Shown: positions 8,821 through 15,695 of the stretch, one piece after another | Layout of the letters: each line of letters starts with the position of its first letter | Numbering within the stretch: position 1 is the first letter of the stretch | Origin: a candidate division WOR-3 bacterium | Lineage (GTDB): Bacteria; Hydrothermota; Tepidihabitantia; Tepidihabitantales; Tepidihabitantaceae | DNA length: 35,034 nt | Assembly: GCA_039801365.1 (NCBI GenBank) | Contig: JBDRUN010000016.1 | Coordinates: 1 to 35,034 of the forward strand | Reading direction: 5' to 3' | Made by a program: the position numbers and the translations under genes | Notes under the pieces: generated by a model | Databases searched by the model: none | What the model was told of the DNA's origin: nothing | The model's input: only the letters and a program-made list of their open reading frames with translations

Positions 8821-11355
8821 TCACACAATGTCCTTCCTCTTCAGCGCCACCGCGGTCAGTACCGTGAAGACCACAGCCAGCGTAACCAGCACCAATACGC
8901 CGGGGACTACTCCCAACGTCGGCATATCGGCGAACCACTGGTGAACGGTCCCTGGCGCGACTGGTGGGTTGTACTGACCAGGACCAGGACCAACCTCACC
9001 CACCGTCTTCGTACTGAAGTGCGACAACACGTCCAGTACCCACCGCGAAATCATGAAGCTGGACATGAACTTCATTGCCCCCAACTCGGATAGCTTCACC
9101 ACCATCCCGGCGAACAGCACCTGGGGAATGAGGACCACCGGCACCAGCCCCATCGCGCCCTCCGACGAAGACAGCAAAGACGAAATCAGCAGTCCCATTG
9201 CGGAACCAGCCATTCCGCCCAGGGTCAGGAACGTCGTGTACCCGAGTATGCTTCCCGGCAGGTTGTCGACCATCAGCTTGACCACTGCGGACAGGACGAA
9301 GCACTGCAGAAGCAGAAACAGTGAGAGTACGAACGTCTTAGATAGTACGTACGGTGCGATTTTCAGGTTCACCATTCTCTCCCGGCGATATACTGAACGC
9401 TCGGACACTATCTCCCGGCACGAGTTGGTTGCGCCGAACCAGATGGCGGCCAGAGCCATCATGAAAAGCACGCCACCCATGTGAGCATACCCCTTGCCAC
9501 CGAACACGAGACCGATAAGCACGGCGATTACCGGCGCCTGAGCAATGAGCACACCGGTGCCCGGGGCGTCCGCCAACTTTATCCGGCAGTAACGGCGCAC
9601 CAGTATCCACCATTGGCGCAAACCGTTCGCTTGCTGCCGGCCGGTCTTCCTTCCCACGTTCGTCTTGACGCTTGACACTTCCATTCTGCCCGCCACGTAC
9701 CGCGCGTAGTGGGCCGACTCGCGGAACCGTTTCTCCCAGTACTCGGCCGGCCAGTACATCTTCTCACCGCACACCTCACACTTCTCCAGCGGCCTCGTGG
9801 TCTTGGTATACATCTTGTCGCACTTCGGGCAGTACTTGCCCTGCAGAAAGAAAAGCACCTTGGGCGGGTAGTCTCGGCCCACCCCGAAATAGTCGAATAC
9901 CTCCCGGCCCGGGCCGTAATAGACCAGCCTGCCTTCGTGCAGCAACAGTACCATATCAAGCGTCTCGAAGGTACGCGGGGATTCAACGTTGTGCGTGGTA
10001 AGGATAACACACCGACCTCGGCGCGATGCGTCGGCCAGTACCTCGGTCACTTCTTCTGCCTTGGCCGGGTCCAAACCGGATAAAGGCTCGTCCAGAAACA
10101 GGCAAGCCGGCTCGGTGATGAGCTCCTGCGCCAGATTCACGCGCTTGCGCTGCCCTCCAGAGATGCCACGTTTCTCCGGATCGCCGATGCGAACACTACG
10201 GCAGTCCTCCAGCCCGAGGTCAGCTATGACCTTGTCCACGCGACGTTTCACCTCTTCTTCAGAAGTATCCTCAGGCAGACGCAGTTTTGCCGTATAATAG
10301 AGTGACTGTTCCACGGTCAGTTCACGGTGGATGATGTCGTCCTGCGGAACGTAGCCGACGTTACCCCTTAGCATGTCGTAGTTCGCGTATAGGTCCAAAC
10401 CTGAGAGCTCCACCCGGCCGGTCGCGGTGTGGTCGTATCCGGTGACGACATTGAGCAGTGTCGTCTTGCCCGAGCCGGACGGCCCTATCAGCCCGGTGAA
10501 CTCGCTGGGCTCGGCTACGAAGGAGATTCCCCGGATGATGACCTTGTCCTTCACCGCCTTTCGTATGTCGCTGCAAACCAGCCGGGCGCGGCCGGCGTAG
10601 GACGACTGGCAGAACGAGCCCTCTTTCTCGAATACCAACACATAGGAACCGAGGTTGATGGTGTCGCCGACCGCAAGCCGCGCCTCCTTCACCCGGTATC
10701 CGTTCACGAAGGTACCGTTCGTCGAGCCCAGGTCATAGATGAAGGTCTGTCCATTGCGGCGCACGATGCGGCAGTGGTGCCGGGAAACCTGCGGATAGTC
10801 GAGCACAAGGTCATTGTCTTGAGCACGACCAATGTTGAGCACGTCGCGGTCGAGATGAACCACCTTACCTGCCGGACGCTGAGCGCCTCCCGCTTTCCGC
10901 TCGCCGACGTCCTTTCTCTTCACTTCTCCCTCTTCACTCTTCACTCGGCCCTCTGGCAGCGTAAGCCGGCACGCCTCCGACTCGTCTACCTCCACCCGGA
11001 ACCGCAAGGCTCCGCCCTTTCCCAGTCGGACGACCTGGCCCTGCTCAACCAGGGCCTCTGTCACCGGTACGTCGCTAGAACCCACATAGGTCTTGTTCGT
11101 TGAGCCCAAGTCCCGCACCAGGACCCGGCCTGCCTTGTCCAACCCGACCCAGCAGTGCAGACCTGATATGTTGTGCTTCTCGTCTCTTGCTTCCAGCAGC
11201 AGCGGCTGGCCCTCTGCCGGAAGACCCAATTCCGCCCGCCTTGTCGCTGCCGCCTGCTCGAGCTTTTCCATCCGGTAACCGATGAGGATTCCGGCTGGAG
11301 GAATCTCAAAGACTCGTCCCTGCTTCGGACCCGCGATGATTCTCAGCTTAGCCAC
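8821..11355 (-). CDS. Double-FHA ABC transporter (ABCG-type half transporter)
   Basis: An 844-aa protein combining phosphothreonine-reading and ABC export modules. FHA1 spans about 20-122 (DLGSTNKTY at 82-90) and FHA2 about 168-244 (IGRAQDNDL, SRHHCRI, DLGSTNGTF). The ATPase has Walker A GPSGSGKTT (291-299), signature ISGGQ (398-402), Walker B CLFLDEP (418-424) and switch His455. A Cys4 knuckle follows (CPKC 509-512, CEVC 526-529), then six or so membrane helices from residue 600 to the end (ABC2-type). Similar FHA-ABC proteins, for example mycobacterial Rv1747, are controlled by Ser/Thr kinases; here two kinases and a PP2C phosphatase are encoded just upstream on the same strand. The exported substrate is unknown. 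Linker 131-165 (GRVKSEEGEVKRKDVGERK) is a translated purine-rich repeat. The zinc-ribbon-like insertion is unusual. Confidence 0.92.
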   Translation of the reverse strand: MAKLRIIAGPKQGRVFEIPPAGILIGYRMEKLEQAAATRRAELGLPAEGQPLLLEARDEKHNISGLHCWVGLDKAGRVLVRDLGSTNKTYVGSSDVPVTEALVEQGQVVRLGKGGALRFRVEVDESEACRLTLPEGRVKSEEGEVKRKDVGERKAGGAQRPAGKVVHLDRDVLNIGRAQDNDLVLDYPQVSRHHCRIVRRNGQTFIYDLGSTNGTFVNGYRVKEARLAVGDTINLGSYVLVFEKEGSFCQSSYAGRARLVCSDIRKAVKDKVIIRGISFVAEPSEFTGLIGPSGSGKTTLLNVVTGYDHTATGRVELSGLDLYANYDMLRGNVGYVPQDDIIHRELTVEQSLYYTAKLRLPEDTSEEEVKRRVDKVIADLGLEDCRSVRIGDPEKRGISGGQRKRVNLAQELITEPACLFLDEPLSGLDPAKAEEVTEVLADASRRGRCVILTTHNVESPRTFETLDMVLLLHEGRLVYYGPGREVFDYFGVGRDYPPKVLFFLQGKYCPKCDKMYTKTTRPLEKCEVCGEKMYWPAEYWEKRFRESAHYARYVAGRMEVSSVKTNVGRKTGRQQANGLRQWWILVRRYCRIKLADAPGTGVLIAQAPVIAVLIGLVFGGKGYAHMGGVLFMMALAAIWFGATNSCREIVSERSVYRRERMVNLKIAPYVLSKTFVLSLFLLLQCFVLSAVVKLMVDNLPGSILGYTTFLTLGGMAGSAMGLLISSLLSSSEGAMGLVPVVLIPQVLFAGMVVKLSELGAMKFMSSFMISRWVLDVLSHFSTKTVGEVGPGPGQYNPPVAPGTVHQWFADMPTLGVVPGVLVLVTLAVVFTVLTAVALKRKDIV

Positions 11356-11442
11356 ATCAACCTCCCGAGAAAATGATGAGTAATGAGTGAAGCGTAATGA
11401 GAAACGGACGAAAAGCGACCATCACCTGTTGCTTCGCCCGGT

Positions 11443-12630
11443 TCATATCCATCCGGAACCATACTTACCCTGCTCAGTTGCCGGCGGCTTTCGCGGCCCG
11501 ACACTTTCAGGCATTGCGCCAGGCGCGGTCGTGTCGGTGTGGCCCTTCGCCTTCGCTTTCGCGGTGTCGGTCTTTGGCGGCCCGGCCGGGCCGCGCGCGG
11601 AGTCTGCCGGAATCGGCGGCTTGGGCGATGCGCCGGGATTACGCACCAGATACATCCTTACCGCGGCAGCTACAAGTAACGCCAGCACAACGACAGCGAA
11701 CAGCACCAGCACGAGCCTCCTGCGCCGCCCTTTGACCGGTCCCCGCGCTCCGCCGACCGCTGACCGCTTCCCAAGCTCCACGGCCTCCTCTCTTTCTTTC
11801 TCTTCCTCTTCCCCTTGAAGCGGACTAGGGGGGGAGGGCAAAAACTGCTCACTGCCCACCTTCACTACGATGATCGTCGCATTGTCAGGTGCGCCGCGTC
11901 TTTTCACTTCATCAATAACGCTCAGCACTGCCCTTCCCGGCTGGCCGGAAAGCACCAAGTCGCGCAGCTCCTCGTCCTCCAGCACACCGTGCACTCCGTC
12001 GGTTGTGAGCACAAAGACATCCCCGGTGCGGACTTCCTCCTCAAACAAGTCCGGCTTGGCCGCATCGCTTCCCAGCACCCGGCTGATGACGTTGCGCTTC
12101 GGGCTGGTCCTAGCCTGCTCCGGCGTCATCAAACCCTTGCGCACGAGCCGCGCCACCAGAGTGTGGTCTTCTGTTATCTGCCGCATCTGCCCGTCGCGTA
12201 TGAGGTAACACCGGCTGTCCCCGATGTTCAGCACGTACGCCCGGTCAGCCACGAGTGCCAGAGCGACCAGGGTCGAACCCATCCCCCTGCGGCTTGGGTC
12301 CTGGGCCGCGTCCAGAACAGCCCGATTTGCCGCCTCAGCCGCCTGCACAAGCATCTTGCCCGGACTCCCGGCCCAAGGCCGCTGGTAGTAGAACTCCGCA
12401 ACCGTGTCCACGCCCAACCTACTTGCCACTTCGCCCGCGGCCTCGCCGCCCATCCCGTCCGCGACCACGTACAAGAGCCCGCGCTCCCCGGCAAGCGCCT
12501 GCTCGGCCTCGCCCGGCACGAACAGCGCGTCCTCATTCTTCGGCCGCATCTCGCTCAGCCCACGGTCGGACAGGAAGCCAACCGCTGGCCGCCCGCCGCG
12601 TTCCGGCTGTTTCACTTCACCCTTTGCCAT
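11443..12630 (-). CDS. PP2C-family Ser/Thr phosphatase with C-terminal membrane anchor
   Basis: A 395-aa metal-dependent protein phosphatase that would reverse the neighbouring kinases. The metal-binding motifs are all present: RPKNEDAL (Asp34), VVADGMGGEAAGE (Asp58), GMGSTLVAL, NIGDSRCYL, LTTDGVHG (Asp211) and APDNATI (Asp249). After the catalytic domain (about 16-258) comes a linker (264-303) of repeat-like text (PSPPSPLQGEEEEKERE), one transmembrane helix (305-328) and a Pro/Ala/Lys-rich tail of about 65 residues, which would lie outside the cytoplasm. Start ATG at 12630. It lies between the kinase gene (118-bp gap) and the FHA-ABC gene (87-bp gap); both gaps are purine-rich on the coding strand. 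Prokaryotic PP2C enzymes linked to PASTA kinases are well known; the extracellular tail is not a standard part. Confidence 0.92.
   Translation of the reverse strand: MAKGEVKQPERGGRPAVGFLSDRGLSEMRPKNEDALFVPGEAEQALAGERGLLYVVADGMGGEAAGEVASRLGVDTVAEFYYQRPWAGSPGKMLVQAAEAANRAVLDAAQDPSRRGMGSTLVALALVADRAYVLNIGDSRCYLIRDGQMRQITEDHTLVARLVRKGLMTPEQARTSPKRNVISRVLGSDAAKPDLFEEEVRTGDVFVLTTDGVHGVLEDEELRDLVLSGQPGRAVLSVIDEVKRRGAPDNATIIVVKVGSEQFLPSPPSPLQGEEEEKEREEAVELGKRSAVGGARGPVKGRRRRLVLVLFAVVVLALLVAAAVRMYLVRNPGASPKPPIPADSARGPAGPPKTDTAKAKAKGHTDTTAPGAMPESVGPRKPPATEQGKYGSGWI
12581..12605. repeat. 25-bp dispersed repeat, copy A
   Basis: This sequence (ACCGCTGGCCGCCC...) recurs at 13689-13713 with 23 of 25 bases identical. 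Copy A encodes RGGRPAV near the N-terminus of the PP2C phosphatase; copy B encodes RGGRPAVSG in the kinase linker. The proteins are otherwise unrelated there, so the similarity is at the DNA-word level. Confidence 0.7.
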
Positions 12631-12748
12631 TCACTACTCACTCTTCGCCTCGCGTCCTTCTCTCCTTCGCTCCTCTCTCTTCTCTCTTCACTCATCACTT
12701 CATCGGTCAGATGTTCAGATGGCCAGATTACCAGATTCACAGAAAGAA

Positions 12749-14938
12749 TTACTGACGCCGGGAACAGCGGAAACCCAGATGGCCGTGCCGGTACGATGGC
12801 TCAAACCCGGCGCGATTCGCGCAGCGCAGGTCCCTGGCGAGGTAGTACCAGGACCCGCCACGAGAGACGCGGGCCAAGCCAGAAGACGGCCCTTGTGGGT
12901 TGTTGCTTGCGCTTGAACCGTAGTAGTTGTCTTTGTACCAGTCATTGCACCACTCCCACACGTTCCCGGCCATATCCATACAGCCATAGGGTGATGCACC
13001 CGAAGGAAACGAGCCGACCGGCGCGGTTCGGGCATAACCGTCATCCGCGCTCTTGTCGCTCCAACCGTAGTCCGTGTTCCGGTCCGCAAAGTTGCACCGG
13101 CTACCGGTTGGCTCTGAGTTACCCCACGGGTACTTCCGCGAGTCCGTGCCGCGCGCGGCCTTCTCCCATTCTGCCTCGGTCGGCAACTGCTTGCCTGCCC
13201 AGTCGCAGTACGCCTTGGCATCCTTCCACGATACATTCACGACCGGGTAGTCCGGATAGCGCGTGAAGTAGTCAGTCATTCCGAGGAAGTCCGGGTCAGA
13301 CGGATAGCTCCGGCCGGTCGCATCGCAGAACTGCTTGTACTGCCGGTTCGTCACTTCGTACTTGTCTATGTAGTACTCGTCCAGATACACCTGATGTACC
13401 GGCTTCCCGTCCGGGCCTCCGTCATTTGACCCCATCGTGAACGTCCCGGCCGGTATCTTTATCATCACCGAGCTGTCCTTCAGCCAGAGGAACTCCTCAT
13501 ACCCCTGGCTGTTCCGACCAAGAGCAGTCATCCTCGTGGGAGCGGTCTCCTGACCACGATTGTCGCCCTGCCCTGTGCGAGCGGCATCCCTGCTGCGACT
13601 GCCCGCAACTATCGCAATCACCACGACTGCGGCGAGGACGGCAAGGATACCGGCGACAATCCAGCCGGTTTTCTTCCGCTCGCCGCTGACCGCTGGCCGC
13701 CCACCGCGCTCCGCCACCCCCTCCCTTTCTTTCCCTCTCCCTCGAGGGGGAGGGAAGGGTGAGGGTGAAGACGGAATGCGGTCCGCGGAAGACAGTTGGC
13801 TTTCCTCCGGCACCGTCTGCTGTTCCCAAAGCTGTCGGCTGTCAGCGGATGGCTGTTGGCGCTCCTCCGGCCGCTTGCCCCGGCTGAGCGTCACCCGGAC
13901 CGCCGCTCCCGCGGCGCAGAACTCACCGGGCGCAGGGCACTGGCGCAGAACCGCGCCCTCGGGAACCGTGTCTGAGTACTCCTCGCCCTCAAAGGCTACG
14001 CCGCACCCTGCCTGCCGCAGAAGAGCTTCCGCTTCGGCCCGAGCTCGGCCCTGCACCGAGGGCACAACCCGCCGGGCCGGGCCTGCGGTCAGCGGCGAGC
14101 GGGGGGCGGCAGGCTCTTGCTCCAGCGCCGCCGCAAACTCCTCGCAGGACGCAAACCGGTCGGCCGGCTTCTTCTCCATCGCCTTCAGTATTACCCGCTC
14201 CAGCTGCTCGGAAATTGCCGGGTTGCGCTGCCGCGGCGGTATCGGCGGCTCCTGCAGGTGCGCCTCGAAGAAGGACGAGGTCTCGGACGCGTCGAACGGC
14301 AACCGGCCGGTCGCGGCTTCATACAAGGTGCACCCGAGAGAGTAGATGTCCGTTGCTTTGGTCAGCTTTTTGTCCAGGACCTGCTCAGGAGACATATACG
14401 CCGGCGAGCCAACGCGATGCCCGGATACAGCGATACTCGTGTCGCCCGACACTATCCGGGCAATTCCGAAGTCTCCCACCTTGGCCCCGAACTCAGACAG
14501 CATGATGTTCAAGGGCTTCAGGTCCCGGTGAATGATGCCGTGCCGGTGCGCAAACCCGACCGCGGACAACACCTGACCGAACAGCCGCTTCAGTTCCTCG
14601 GCCGGCAGCGCGCCGTTCCGGCGTATCAGCTCGGACAGGTTACGCACCCCGGCCACGCCGGCAATGTACTCCATTATCAGGAACAGCCCGCGCTCGTTCT
14701 CCACAAAGTCGTAGAGCGAGACGATGTTAGGATGCTCCCTGAGCTTGGCCTGAGACTCGGCCTCGGCCGCGGCCCGCTCCGATGCCGCCTTGTCGCCGTA
14801 GATGAGTGCGGGCGACAACAGCTTCACCGCCACAACCTGAGAGGCAATCTTCTGGTGCACCGCCTTGTACACCACGCCCATCCCGCCCCGGCCGACCTCC
14901 TCAACGATGCGATAGTTGCCGACGGAAGCGCCAATCAT
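12749..14938 (-). CDS. Ser/Thr kinase with PASTA, membrane helix and FGE-sulfatase-like domain
   Basis: A 729-aa membrane kinase. The kinase domain (8-275) is intact: GRGGMG loop, Lys39 in VAVKLL, HRDLKPLN with Asp139, DFG at 156-158, and GSPAYMSPEQ. One PASTA-like domain follows (291-353). Unusually it precedes the transmembrane helix (425-446), so it should be cytoplasmic. A low-complexity linker (356-424) holds SADSRQLWEQQ, PSPFPPPRGRGKERE and RGGRPAVSGERKK. The outer part (487-729) is a formylglycine-generating-enzyme/sulfatase-modifying-factor-like domain: IPAGTFTMGS, DEYYIDKYEVTN, LPTEAEWEKAARG, NVWEWCNDWY, SRGGSWY and a final GFRCSRR. This fold is often a carbohydrate-binding or sensor module. 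The kinase would read an extracytoplasmic signal through it and phosphorylate cytoplasmic partners such as the FHA protein. Start MIGASVGNYR; the gap upstream is 112 bp. Confidence 0.92.
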   Translation of the reverse strand: MIGASVGNYRIVEEVGRGGMGVVYKAVHQKIASQVVAVKLLSPALIYGDKAASERAAAEAESQAKLREHPNIVSLYDFVENERGLFLIMEYIAGVAGVRNLSELIRRNGALPAEELKRLFGQVLSAVGFAHRHGIIHRDLKPLNIMLSEFGAKVGDFGIARIVSGDTSIAVSGHRVGSPAYMSPEQVLDKKLTKATDIYSLGCTLYEAATGRLPFDASETSSFFEAHLQEPPIPPRQRNPAISEQLERVILKAMEKKPADRFASCEEFAAALEQEPAAPRSPLTAGPARRVVPSVQGRARAEAEALLRQAGCGVAFEGEEYSDTVPEGAVLRQCPAPGEFCAAGAAVRVTLSRGKRPEERQQPSADSRQLWEQQTVPEESQLSSADRIPSSPSPFPPPRGRGKEREGVAERGGRPAVSGERKKTGWIVAGILAVLAAVVVIAIVAGSRSRDAARTGQGDNRGQETAPTRMTALGRNSQGYEEFLWLKDSSVMIKIPAGTFTMGSNDGGPDGKPVHQVYLDEYYIDKYEVTNRQYKQFCDATGRSYPSDPDFLGMTDYFTRYPDYPVVNVSWKDAKAYCDWAGKQLPTEAEWEKAARGTDSRKYPWGNSEPTGSRCNFADRNTDYGWSDKSADDGYARTAPVGSFPSGASPYGCMDMAGNVWEWCNDWYKDNYYGSSASNNPQGPSSGLARVSRGGSWYYLARDLRCANRAGFEPSYRHGHLGFRCSRRQ
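13689..13713. repeat. 25-bp dispersed repeat, copy B
   Basis: Partner of 12581-12605 (two mismatches). It lies inside the kinase gene and encodes part of the linker just before the membrane helix. Confidence 0.7.
13731..13756. repeat. 26-bp imperfect palindrome inside a kinase linker
   Basis: Centred on CTCGAG, with arms TTCCCTCTCC and GGGGAGGGAA and one mismatched pair. Translated on the minus strand it gives the linker residues FPPPRGRGKER. It resembles the dispersed palindromic 'SPLP-GEG' type words seen in many bacterial genomes. A related non-palindromic word occurs in the PP2C linker around 11805-11840. Confidence 0.6.
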
Positions 14939-15050
14939 GGCTTATCGTCTATAGCTGGCCGCGTTTGGTAGTATCGCTATTCACCATTCGCTACTCGCTC
15001 CCCACTTCGCTTCCTTCTCCATTCTCTGCCTACCGCCCACCTCTCGTCTC

Positions 15051-15527
15051 TCATTTCATCACCGCACCAAGAACAGCAAGCAGCTTCTCCTTCACTGCTA
15101 TGCGGCGTTCAACGGAGAACTTCATCCTTGGCTTGAGCAACAGCACCTCCAGTTGATAGGTACCATCCACACGGCACACGATTGTATCCTGTGCCAGCTG
15201 GGGCAGAACTCGGAACAGCGCTGCCATATCGTAACTCAGCGGCAGGCAAGTAACCAGAGAGTCCCGACCACGCAGGCTCAAAACTTCGTTCGCCCGTCCG
15301 CGGCCAACGGCCTCGCTGCCAATGAAGACGGTGTACTCAACATCGGACACCTTGGCCGAGAACGAGTTGGGGTTTCTTACCTTCACGCTCAGGTCTAAAA
15401 CGCTCTCGCCGGGAAAAGCCAGTCCAACCAACTCCACTTCTGCCGGTTTCACCATCCAGCCGCAGTTCAGACAAGAAACCAACAGGGCAAGAGCCAACAC
15501 CCGCAATCCATACTTCACGCTACGCAA
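15051..15527 (-). CDS. LEA2/WHy-domain lipoprotein
   Basis: A 158-aa probable lipoprotein. The signal sequence LRVLALALLVSCLNCGW offers a lipobox with Cys at LNC|G. The rest fits the LEA type 2 (water-stress/WHy) fold: VELVGLAFPGESVLDLSVKVRNPNSF... (a long conserved beta segment with the hallmark NPNSFSAKVSDVEY), then a second strand block and VDGTYQLEVLLLKPRMKF. The TTG start at 15527 is supported by GGAGG four bases upstream. LEA2 domains are beta-sandwich modules tied to desiccation tolerance or to binding of envelope components; their role with kinases is unknown. It lies between the two kinase genes and is a distant paralogue of the product at 18799 and of the C-terminal half of the product at 19351. 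Confidence 0.75.
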   Translation of the reverse strand: MRSVKYGLRVLALALLVSCLNCGWMVKPAEVELVGLAFPGESVLDLSVKVRNPNSFSAKVSDVEYTVFIGSEAVGRGRANEVLSLRGRDSLVTCLPLSYDMAALFRVLPQLAQDTIVCRVDGTYQLEVLLLKPRMKFSVERRIAVKEKLLAVLGAVMK

Positions 15528-15695
15528 GTAACCTCCAGTTCACATCTACACAACACCAAACCCGCCCTCGCCGAGCTTGCCAGTTGCCTGATGTTCGGTA
15601 ACGGCCTAGCCAGCCATGTCCTATGAGAAACTGCGACTGGAAATCTGATGTTGCATCTGTTTTTCCTTCCGATGTGCTGTTGCCAAAGTGTCTGG

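Noticed and set aside
11815-13266. 483-codon plus-strand ORF
   Set aside because: Antisense to the PP2C and kinase genes, whose motifs are complete; Pro/Arg/Ser-rich text typical of a GC-rich shadow frame.
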